A stretch of 64,000 nucleotides of DNA from Symbiodinium natans (lineage: Eukaryota > Sar > Dinophyceae > Suessiales > Symbiodiniaceae). A program made the translations under genes and the position numbers. The notes beneath the pieces are model-generated. The model saw only the letters and a program-made list of their open reading frames with translations. It was not told the origin of the DNA and did not search any database. The stretch is from assembly GCA_905221605.1 (NCBI GenBank), contig CAJNDS010002246.1, positions 190,001 through 254,000 of the forward strand. Reading direction: 5' to 3'. This document shows positions 30,988-38,900 of this stretch, in pieces (position 1 is the stretch's first letter; every line of letters starts with the position of its first letter).

Positions 30988-32241
30988 CTGCGCTGACACC
31001 CTCAAGGTTTAGGGTTTAGGGTTTAGGGTTGAGGGTTTAGAGTTTAGGGTTTAGGGCTGCATCATGGGGTTAAGGGTTCATAGGGTGTAGGGTTTAGGAT
31101 ATCGGGTTAGGGTTTCGGGTTTGTAGGGTTTGTAGGGTTTGTAGGGTTTTTAGGGTTTATAGGGTTTATAGGGCTTAAGGTTTATAGGGATCAAGGGTTT
31201 TAAGGGTTTAACTATATGGTTTACCCCCCCCCCCCCCCCAAGAAATTAGGGTTTTTGCTCCTAAACCCTAAACCCTTAAACCCTAAACCCTAAACCCTAA
31301 ACCCTACACCCTAAACCCCTTGTGGGGGAGGTCTGGGGTCTGGGGTCTGGGCAGCACCTGGAGCGCAAGAGCTGTCTCATACGGCCATATACACCCTAAA
31401 CCCTAAACCCGCGCGGTTTAACCCTCACCCTTATATGCCTTCGGGTTTAGGGTTTAGGGTTTAAGGTTTAGGGTTTAGGGTTTAGGGTTTAGGGTGTCGG
31501 GTTTAGGGTTTAGGGCTTCGGGTTTAGGGAAAAGCCTCAGGTTTAGGGCTTAGGATTTAGGGTTTAGGGCAGTGTTTAGGTTGCTAGGTTGGCCCCGTAG
31601 CTGAATAAACATTCCCGTCCTACCTAGGTTCATGAGTGGCTGGTCAAGCACGCATTTCTATTGAAACGTTGACAACGATGAGAGCTGCCACCGGCACGTG
31701 GCCGAGGAAAGAAGCAAGCACAAACGCAAGCACATTGAGAACCGTGTCCACGAGTCCTAACATGGGGATTTCCGAAAACAGGGGCACCCCTTACATACCC
31801 CAAAGTACCACATAATCCTTTCAAAGGAGCCCCCTGCCCCGATTTTCGCAGGCCACCCACATCAGAACAGCAATAGGCGCATCACGGGCATACTCGAACT
31901 GAGAAGCTGATGTTTGGCAACCAACCACTACCTGGAGACCCTCTTTTACCTACAGTTTATAGTGTCTACTCCTAATTCGTAGTTCGTAGTAGAACCCATA
32001 AAACCTGTAGGTAAACAGGGTCCCAGGAATCCTTGCTAAGAGTCTAAGAGTAGGAGAGTTGCAAGCATGGACAGCTGCTACTTCGTTTGTTTTCAAACAG
32101 GGATCCCGGGATGTCGGAAAGGGCCCTAATCCAGCTTAGGGTTTAGGGTCTATAGGGTTTAGGGTTTAGGGTTTAGGGTTTAGGATTTAGGGTTTAGGGT
32201 TTATAAGGCCCTAATCCGGCTCAGCAAAGGAATGCCAGCCG
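30988..32241. repeat. Intergenic/intron stretch with arrays and an F6 element
   Basis: Degenerate TTTAGGG/TTTATAGGG 31005-31190; a C run 31216-31229; CCCTAAA 31262-31318; a possible ankyrin scrap (MRQLLRSRC, minus, about 31350-31385); TTTAGGG 31443-31590; an element with TTTCCGAAAACAGGGGCACC at 31766-31860; TTTAGGG 32137-32206 between 15-bp direct repeats. Confidence 0.5.
32122..32221. repeat. Telomeric array between 15-bp direct repeats
   Basis: GGCCCTAATCCAGCT (32122-32136) and GGCCCTAATCCGGCT (32207-32221) flank a TTTAGGG array with one mismatch. It lies just past the stop codon of the RCC1-like gene, so probably in its 3' untranslated region. Confidence 0.75.
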
Positions 32242-32374
32242 TCACAGAATCTCAATAGGTATCCACTCGCAGGTCTTCCCTGAGGAGCAGAGGACACGGC
32301 CGTCGGACAGGACGACCGCAAAGCGGCCAAGAGCGCCCCATAAACTCTGTACGTCGGCGATGATGGGCATCTGC
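32242..32374 (-). CDS. RCC1-like gene, exon 7 (C-terminus)
   Basis: MPIIADVQSLWGALGRFAVV then LSDGRVLCSSGKTCEWIPIE, IL and TGA. The DGRV motif is the last repeat strand. The 5' edge is 32374 if the intron is GA-AG, or 32370 if the target repeat AGATGC is cut differently. Confidence 0.65.
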
Positions 32375-34667
32375 CTTATACTCCCCTTAGAACCTCAAGA
32401 AAAAAAGAGTATCTTTAATATCTCAATTGGGTTCTATATAAAAAAATGATTCCAAAAGGGTGATATAGCTGCATCTTGCCCCAGGTCACGACGCAGCCAT
32501 CTTGCCTGAGAGCTGCGAAGGCATTCGATGAAGCACAGAGCTCTCGGATACCTTGCAGCTGGTCTTGGACTGGGCGGCAGTCGCCACCGTCCTTTCGATA
32601 TCCCCAGGTCACCACCGTGCCATCTTCGAGGAGGGCCGCGAAAGCTTCATCCGAAGCCTTTACATCTCTCACATTCCGAAGCCTAGCCTGGACAATACCG
32701 CTTGCGCCCCCACTTTTGGGGCCGCCCCAAGTTACCACGCGGCCATCTGCGCGCACAGCGGCAAAAGCCAGGTCGTTGCTGTAGAGGGCCGTGACAGTCG
32801 CCAGCAGCGGCCGCACCTGCGAGCAGTCCCCGCCAGAAGCAGGATCACCCCAACAAACAATGCTGCCATCGCCTAGCAGCGCTGCGAAAGCACCGCAGTT
32901 TCCAGTCATCGCGATCGGATCTTTCAGCTGGTCTTGGACGTCGCTGCTGTCACCGCTCCCACAGCCCGAGCAATCACCCCAAGTGACCACCGAGCCGTCC
33001 TGGCGCACGGCTGCAAAAGACTGCCCTGAGCTATAGAGTCGGTCTACTCCTTGGAGCTGTGCCCGAACTTGGCTACAATCTCCACCATCATCCGGATTTC
33101 CCCAGGCCACCACACTTCCATCAGCTCGCAGAGCCGCAACCGCGCCAAAGGTGGAGCAGATCTGCGTCACGCTCGCCAGGTCCGCCGGGCCGCAGCCTCC
33201 AACATCCCGCCCTCCCCATGTGATCCTTAGTTGCTGACTTCACAAGCCCCCAAAAAAGTGTACACCTTCAGTTCTGTAGGGGATTTTTGCCTCCCAAAAA
33301 GTGTAACGTGTGCCCACTCAGCTACTGAGGATCACGCGCCCGTCCGATCTTAGCACAGCACAGGCCCCCGTCGTGAAGCAAACGTCCTCCACGTGATGTA
33401 TCTGGTCCCTGACCGCAGCGAACCTCAACTGAACTTGAAACCCTAGCAACAATGATAATTTTAGCTGTTGCCTGTAAGCAACATAATTTTCATTTTTGGG
33501 TACTATAATTCCTATAATTAGGAATTATAGTACCCAAAAGTAGAAAATTATTCCCAAGTATCCCTAAGGAACTCCCCAAAGCAGTAGGATGCGCCGACTC
33601 CCTGCGCTGTCCCGTCCGGACACATGAGGAGGAAGCCAGGGAAGTGCCGGGCCGACAGGAGCCGCGGATAGGACACTGTTGCGTAGAGTACCTACAGTTC
33701 ATGGTTGGGATAGTACAAAAAATGAATTTCTATTTTGAGTTTAAGTACTCTTAAAAATTTTGAGTTTAAGTACCCTTAAAAATGAAAAATGTTATCCCAC
33801 TGTGACAAAGGTACGTCCCCGGCCTGGAGACCGGCATCTTTCAGGGAGTCTCCCCACCTCAGCACTGACCCATCCGCCTTGCAGAGGGTTTAGGGTTTAG
33901 GGTTTAGGGTTTAGGGTTTAGGGTTTAGGGTTTAGGGTTTAGGGTTTAGGGTTTAGGGTTAGGACCCATCCGCCTTGCAGAGTGTTCCGATGGCAACTGC
34001 CAGCTCCTTGATGCTCAGAGATGACTGACTCCCTCCCCCTTCCCCTAATATGAAGTTCCCCTTCAAGTACAAATATATGAATACATATGTGTAAATATAA
34101 TAAAATTTATTTGTTTTTTTTTTTTTTTTAATTTTTTTATGTACATATACTATTGCTAGGACCGCGCAGAGTCTTTGATATTGAAGAGACACAAGACACA
34201 AACAACCTCCAACTCACAAATAGGGTGTGTGTAAGGCTACACGGCTTTCAAAGGATTTATGTTGTCTATAAAGAGATTTCAACTATAGGTTCCCCAGTAA
34301 CCTAGGAAAAATGAGGGGGTGCGAAGGGTGCTTCTTGTTGCTGATTAAGGGAGCTTAAAAACTCAGCCGAAACGCTTAAACACGGCATGAGGGTGTACTC
34401 GGCATCAAAGAGTTATATTACCTGAGCCTCTCTATATGCCTAAAGTTCTTTGGGAGTTTGTAATGCCTATGTACGTACTACTGAACTGCAGTTGACTAGA
34501 GTCCCAGGAGAAGCTGGATCCCTAGACAACGACCGAGGCGCCTGCTCCGCCAAGGCTTTCAACCTCTTCACGCTCAGCTCCTCGTCCCAAGGCACCGGAA
34601 CGGTACGACCACTGAGCAGGGTCACGTGCACGCTGCTTGCGCTCGCTGCGCTCGCTGCGCTCGCCAT
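32242..34667 (-). CDS. RCC1-like repeat protein with Ubl-like N-terminus, 7 exons, about 444 aa
   Basis: Joined exons: 34542-34667, 33974-34024, 33815-33877, 33575-33691, 33334-33428, 32476-33225, 32242-32374. The protein starts MASAASAASASSVHVTLLSG, continues RTVPVPWDEELSVKRLKALA (ubiquitin-like strand and helix), and reaches LKDAGLQAGDVLYATV. After that come about seven RCC1/HERC-like units of the form FAAxRxDGxVVTWGxxxxGGD..VQxQLxxV. It ends in GRVLCSSGKTCEWIPIEIL and TGA at 32242. RCC1-like repeats form a beta propeller for protein binding; the ligand is unknown. All six introns are repeat-derived and of different kinds: an unplaced 517-bp one, a telomeric array, a GT-AG TATCCCA-type element, the CTTGGGAATA-type, the F1 introner, and an AT-rich F2-like one. 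Donors are GC, GC, GT, GA, GA, GA; acceptors all AG. Exons 1, 4 and 7 have edges that could move by a few bases. Confidence 0.75.
32375..32475 (-). other. Repeat-derived intron 6 of the RCC1-like gene
   Basis: 101 bp, flanked by direct repeats of AGATGC. AT-rich centre; the beginning AGCTATATCACCCTTTTGG resembles the GGGCACCCTTTT segment of F2. GA donor, AG acceptor. Confidence 0.5.
32476..33225 (-). CDS. RCC1-like gene, exon 6 (repeat core)
   Basis: A 250-codon open frame of five RCC1-like repeats of about 50 residues: VAALRADGSVVAWGNPDDGG, FAAVRQDGSVVTWGDCSG, FAALLGDGSIVCWGDPASGG, FAAVRADGRVVTWGGPKSGG, FAALLEDGTVVTWGYRKDGG. Each ends in a VQ-LQ-type linker helix. It is the longest real exon in the window and the surest coding call. 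Confidence 0.9.
33226..33329 (-). mobile_element. F1 introner forming intron 5 of the RCC1-like gene
   Basis: 104 bp from CTTAGTTGCTGA to TCAGCTACTGAG, with the 4-bp target duplication GATC at 33222-33225 and 33330-33333. In gene sense the donor GA comes from the duplicated GATC and the acceptor CTAAG from the element end. Splicing out 33226-33333 rebuilds GRVITWGGRDVGG without loss. Confidence 0.85.
33334..33428 (-). CDS. RCC1-like gene, exon 5
   Basis: LRFAAVRDQIHHVEDVCFTT then GACAVLRSDGRV. The acceptor is GTTCAG|TTG and the donor CGCGT|GATC (GA). It links exon 4 to the repeat core across the F1 element. Confidence 0.75.
33429..33574 (-). other. Repeat-derived intron 4 of the RCC1-like gene
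   Basis: 146 bp, with a perfect central inverted repeat (TACTATAATTCCTATAATT / AATTATAGTA) and ends GAACTTGAAACCCTAGCAAC and TTCCCAAGTATCCCTAAGGA on the plus strand. Related copies lie at 16410-16520, 25710-25845 and 50385-50537. Confidence 0.6.
33575..33691 (-). CDS. RCC1-like gene, exon 4
   Basis: VLYATVSYPRLLSARHFPGF then LLMCPDGTAQGVGASYCFG. The AGD|VLYATV join matches the end of the Ubl-like module, and LLMCPDGTAQGVG is a degenerate first RCC1 unit. Acceptor CTGTAG|GTA. Confidence 0.65.
33692..33814 (-). other. Repeat-derived intron 3 of the RCC1-like gene (GT-AG)
   Basis: 123 bp with the target repeat GTAC at both edges. Contains GGGATAGTA near one end and GTTATCCCAC near the other (inverted), with GAGTTTAAGTACCCTTAAAAAT inside. 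Related relics are at 20290-20620 and 38110-38230. Confidence 0.6.
33815..33877 (-). CDS. RCC1-like gene, exon 3
   Basis: Twenty-one codons, ADGSVLRWGDSLKDAGLQAG then D. The acceptor TGCAAG|GCG lies within the 20-bp direct repeat; the donor is GGGGAC|GTACC. Confidence 0.75.
33867..33982. repeat. Telomeric array intron between perfect 20-bp direct repeats
   Basis: GACCCATCCGCCTTGCAGAG occurs at 33867-33886 and again at 33963-33982, enclosing 76 bp of pure TTTAGGG. On the coding strand each repeat contains TGCAAG|GCGGAT. Splicing at AG|GC in both copies removes 33878-33973 (96 bp) as a GC-AG intron and rejoins GTLCK|ADGSVLRWG without loss. Confidence 0.85.
33974..34024 (-). CDS. RCC1-like gene, exon 2
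   Basis: SSLSIKELAVAIGTLCK, a helix in the Ubl-like module. The acceptor is GAGTCAG|TCA and the donor TGCAAG|GCG. Confidence 0.6.
34025..34541 (-). other. Intron 1 of the RCC1-like gene
   Basis: 517 bp. Contains a poly-T/AT tract (34090-34150) and an F2-like relic starting CCCAGTAACCTAGG (34290-34350). The donor is assumed to be GAGCAG|GCG, which keeps frame. Confidence 0.4.
34542..34667 (-). CDS. RCC1-like gene, exon 1 (start codon)
   Basis: ATG at 34667; MASAASAASASSVHVTLLSG then RTVPVPWDEELSVKRLKALA. The SxxVxVTLLSGRTV strand and VKRLKALA helix match the N-terminal Ubl-like module common in dinoflagellate ankyrin and RCC1-like proteins. The N-terminal ASA repeats come from GCGAGCGCA triplication. 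Confidence 0.65.
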
Positions 34668-35913
34668 TGGGGATAGGGGTTGAGGTGATGTAGGGCTTCC
34701 AGTAGGGGGTGTCGGGCTTGATTGGGGATGTAGGATTCGCTCAGCGGGGTGGCGGGTCTTAGGTTGCCCCCCTTAGAAGGCGCGTCCTCTCTGTTCATGA
34801 GTACACTTAGGGCTGAATATCCTAACCCCCCCCAAACAAGGTAACCTTTTATATATAGTAGGATTCTGTATAACACAAATGCTTAAAGGTTGCGTGCCCA
34901 GTCCCGAAGTACAACTCAAGAACAGATAAGCCCTAGACCCTAGACGGTGTTTGGTGTTTATTTGTTATTTTTCATTTTTTTTTTTGGGGGGGGTGGGTCT
35001 TGGTTACCCAACCAACAGCTGTGTGCTCCATTCCCTGCACGTCCTGAACTCCTTAAGAATCCACTTTGGGTTTAGGGTTTAGGGTTGAGCCTTCCAGGAA
35101 TAGGGTTATTGGTGCCGCGGACAGGGGCTTCCGCGGGCTTAAGGTGAGGGGTTCAGAAGTTCGGGATTGTCATGCCAGCGCGTGTCAGTATCAAACACAC
35201 TAGCCTAAGGGTTTATGTATAATTAGGGCTTAGGGTTTGGGACTTAGGGTTTGGAGACCCTAAACCCTAAACCCTAAACCCTAAACCCTAAACCCTAAAC
35301 CCTATAGGGTTTCCTTTTGGGTCAACAGATCTGGCTGCTTTCCCATCATCCCACCCTTGAAAACGGATCCTCGGGCTTCTGTAAGATATGCCTGAGACCC
35401 TGAACAAACTCCATATGGGGTTTAGGGTTTAGGGTTTAGGGTTTAGGGTCATATGGGTGGCTCTCTACATTCGGGTCCCTTTCGGGAAACCTGTTTTTGA
35501 CATGGTGCCGTATGATGCCCAAAACACATAAACCGGTGAACCACAAACTCTAAGTCCCCCTAAATGACACCCCTAAACCCAAAAACCCCCCTAAATGACA
35601 CACACACACACACAAACCCTGAACCCTAAACCCTAAACCCCAAACCGAAGAAGATACCTGCCCTAAGCACCCTGAACACCCTAAACCATGGGCTACTACC
35701 CTGTCTCTATACCCCCCCCAAGTTCCCCCAAGTTCCCCCCAAAATCAAGGCTATTTTGGGATAAAGAAAAAGCTTAAGGTCATTTAAGGGGGGAACCTTG
35801 GGGGGGTAGTATAGAGGGGAGGCGGGAAACCCACCCTAAACCCTGAACCCTCAACCCTCAACCCTCAACCCTAAACCCTAAAACCCAAACCCTAAACCAT
35901 GATAAACCCCGGC
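34668..35913. repeat. Intergenic stretch
   Basis: Contains a TCCTACTATATATA-type segment (34840-34870), an AT/T-rich tract (34940-34990), CCCTAAA (35257-35305), a TTTAGGG array between 8-bp repeats (35412-35457), a CA run (35595-35612) and an inverted-repeat element (35697-35832). The promoter of the RCC1-like gene should lie here, but no motif was recognised. Confidence 0.45.
35412..35457. repeat. Short telomeric array between 8-bp direct repeats
   Basis: CATATGGG at 35412-35419 and 35450-35457 encloses four TTTAGGG units. A small, clean insertion-type junction. Confidence 0.6.
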
Positions 35914-35957
35914 CTCAGGATCTCCAGGACAGCGAGGTGGTTACCATCAAGGGTCGC
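35914..35957 (-). CDS. Ankyrin exon (block C)
   Basis: ATLDGNHLAVLEIL. The acceptor is TGAAGAAG|GCG and the possible donor CCTGAG|GCC. CCCTAAA left; poly-G then TTTAGGG right. Confidence 0.6.
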
Positions 35958-38900
35958 CTTCTTCAGGTCCTCGGGGGGGGGGGGGGGGGGGGGGTGTAGG
36001 GTTTAGGGTTTAGGGTTTACTTTGTGCTGTAAGATTTCGGCTTTGGGGATTCTGGCGTGTAAAAACGAGGCTACTACGAAGGAGATAGATGCGGCAAGTA
36101 GAAGGACGAGGTCTCGGGCGTGCTTTTTGGTTTAGGACGCAGAAAGCTATATGGGGTCTCAAACTTCAGCAACGCACTGCCTGGATGACCCCGAACTCTA
36201 AAAGCTACAACTTTGAGGCCGGAGATGCTTCCAAGTTCTGCGGGTTCGGAGTGTTGGAGCTGACTAGTTCTAAGGTCCGAGCGAGGTGAGGGTTCGGGGT
36301 TTAGGATGTATGTGTTTAGGGTTGCAGGCCTCAGAGTTTCGGGCTGCGGCGTGTTGGCCCCTACACCCTAAGCCCTGATCCCTCAGTTTAGGATCTCGGG
36401 GTGTGAGCAACGTGGCGTTTATGAGAACGACGCACCGGGCCAAATGGTCGAAGATTGCTTCAAGCGTCTGCCTTTTCAAGGCCCTGAACCTTGCAACCCC
36501 CTAGAGTCGGACTAGGGCTTGTGCCGAGCTCTAGGGTTGAGGTTTTGTATAAGTATACATGGCCGGGAATTAACTTTCGTCGCTCTTGACAAGACAAAGC
36601 TAACGGAGGACAGCGGAGTACTGCATCATGGTTTTGTCGTAGCCTGGCCCGCGGAGGATTTAAGCCCCTGGAATGAACCTATATACTATGTTCAATTGTT
36701 CCGGAGGAGTACCTCGCGCTCTTGGAGCGCAGGAGTCTAAGGGGGAGTGAGGGTCTTCTGCTGTCTTCTTGTCTTATGTTGTGAGTGCGACGAACTTTCG
36801 GCCTGCCGCAGTATAGGGACCACAAGGGAATCCTATTAGTAAGATTTTTCGGCCACTACATTATCGGGGGGATACTGAATAGCTCTGAATCCCTGAACCT
36901 CGAACCCAAGCGGATACAGAATCAGTCTACATGCGGTTGATGGGAGCCTAAAGAGGGCAGCCCTCTACCCTACACCCTAAACCCTAAAGCCTAAACCCTA
37001 AACTCTAAAAGCCTAGCCCTAAACCCAAAAACCCTAGCCCTAAACCCTAAACCCTCTAAAAGGGATCCAGGGCCCTCATGCAGGCATGGAGGCAAGTCGC
37101 CTCGCTGTAGTCGGACACCAGTGGCAGGTGCACCAGCTGAAGATCCAGCCTTGAGTTCAACTTCGGCGGAAAAAGGGTTTCGGTAGGGTTTAGGGTTCAG
37201 GGTTCAGGGTTCAGGGTTTGCGCAGTTTGGGGTTTGGGGTTTGAGGTTTGGGGTTTGGGAAAGGGCCAGGGGGATACCAGCAAGGCGTGGCGGCCTAAGG
37301 CTGGGACCTCGAAGGGCCACACGACGAACAGTCCGCAGCCCAGCACCAACGGTCCAGGCCAGGAACCCAAGGCTAAGGGTTTGGGGTTTGGGGTTTGGGT
37401 TTGGGGTTTGGGGTTTGGGGTTTAGGGTTTAGGGTTTAGGGTTTAGGGTTTAGGGTTTAGGGTTTAGGGTTTAGGGTTTAGGGTTTAGGGGTTAGGGGTT
37501 AGGGTTTAAGAGGATTGCGGCCTGGCGGCGGGCCGTGGACAGGGGCTGTAGGCTCCCAGACCACGCCATCCGCTGCCACCAGCCGCACCTCGTCTACTGC
37601 ACGGGGGGGATTGCGGGCAAGGGTTTAGGGTTTAGGGTTTAGGGTTTAGGGTTTAGGGTTTAGGGTTTAGGGTTTTGGGTTTTGGGTTTAGGGGGATGGG
37701 GTTTCTGGGTTTAGGTCCTCAGGGCAATGTATGGTTAAGGCTGATCACTGTATTGAGGATTGAGTGCGGGATGCACTTGGGACTCTCGGGCACTTACGTA
37801 TCAACTTTACCTAGCCCGGAAGACGGCTTGGGGGGTCCACGTACCCCAAGGGTTGGGTGTAGGGTTTAGGGTCCATGTACCTGAATGAGGAATACTCGAG
37901 CCTTAAGGTACCCCCCGAGTATGTAACAATGATGTGCATGGACTGCTGAAGCCGGGCTTCGATATACACCTTAAGTGGCAGACAGAACGGAAGCAGTAAA
38001 ACCCTGCAACCATAGAGCCCTCAAACCCTCAGACCCAATTTCTGATCCCCTGAACCCTGAAACCCTAAACTTTAGCCCTGAACACTGAACCCTGAGACCC
38101 CAAACCCTGCAACTAGTTCATAGTTGGGATAGCATTAAATAATCTTAATCTCCATTCCTTTATTGAGTGTATAAGGCACCTTAAAAACTACTAAAAAAAA
38201 GGAAACCCTAAAGCGCTGAACTCCGACCGTCACAAGGCCTGGCCAGGGGGGGGAGAAGATCATCCTCAGACTGTGGGGCTCTCTCTCTCTCTCCGAATTT
38301 TGAGGACTGAACGCTTGAGACTACAAGGTGGTTGAGGGTTTAGGGTTTAGGGTTTCGGGCTAGGGTTTAGGGTTTAGGGTTGAAGAGTTTAGGGTCTAGG
38401 GGTCTAGGGTTGAAGAGTTTCATGGGTTTGAGGTTAAGGGCGCCCTCCTGCCCCAGGCACAGTGAAAGGCGAGACGTCCAGCTTGGTGGCAACTAGACCT
38501 GGACGACAGGAGGGAAGTATAAAGGGTTTATATAGGGTATGGGGTTTAGGGTTTAGGGCTTGGGGTTTAGGGCCTAGGGTTTAGGGCTTGGGGTATAGGG
38601 TTTAGGGTTTAGGGCCTGCGGCTTACGGACTTCAGACCTGCGCCTCGTGGCCTCATGCGGCAAGGCGCCCTGATTTATAGATGGGGGTCGACCGCAGCGC
38701 TTTAGGGCTTGGGGTTGGGGGTTTAGGGTTTAGGGTTTGGGGTTTAACATTGTTTGGGGATTAGGAGGGAGGGTTCTCGGGTCAGAGAGTTTAGGGCGTC
38801 TGAAAGTTGGATCATTTTCGGGGGGTCGAACATGGAGTTGGCTTCGTGGGGGGTGGGTGGGGGAGGGTGAAAAAAACCTGAAGAGCTCGGAACGCTAGAC

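Noticed and set aside
32476-33036. Plus-strand ORFs over the RCC1-like gene
   Set aside because: Antisense shadows; the minus frame has five clear DGxVxxWG repeats.
33226-33333. RCC1-like gene as a pseudogene broken by the F1 insertion
   Set aside because: The insertion carries donor and acceptor dinucleotides, removal keeps frame, and the same element sits in the same way in a second intact gene; splicing is the simpler reading, though unproven.
37234-37432. GFGVWGLGF-type ORFs (also at 379, 26724, 42838, 43283)
   Set aside because: These are the translation of TTTGGGG/TTTAGGG repeats.
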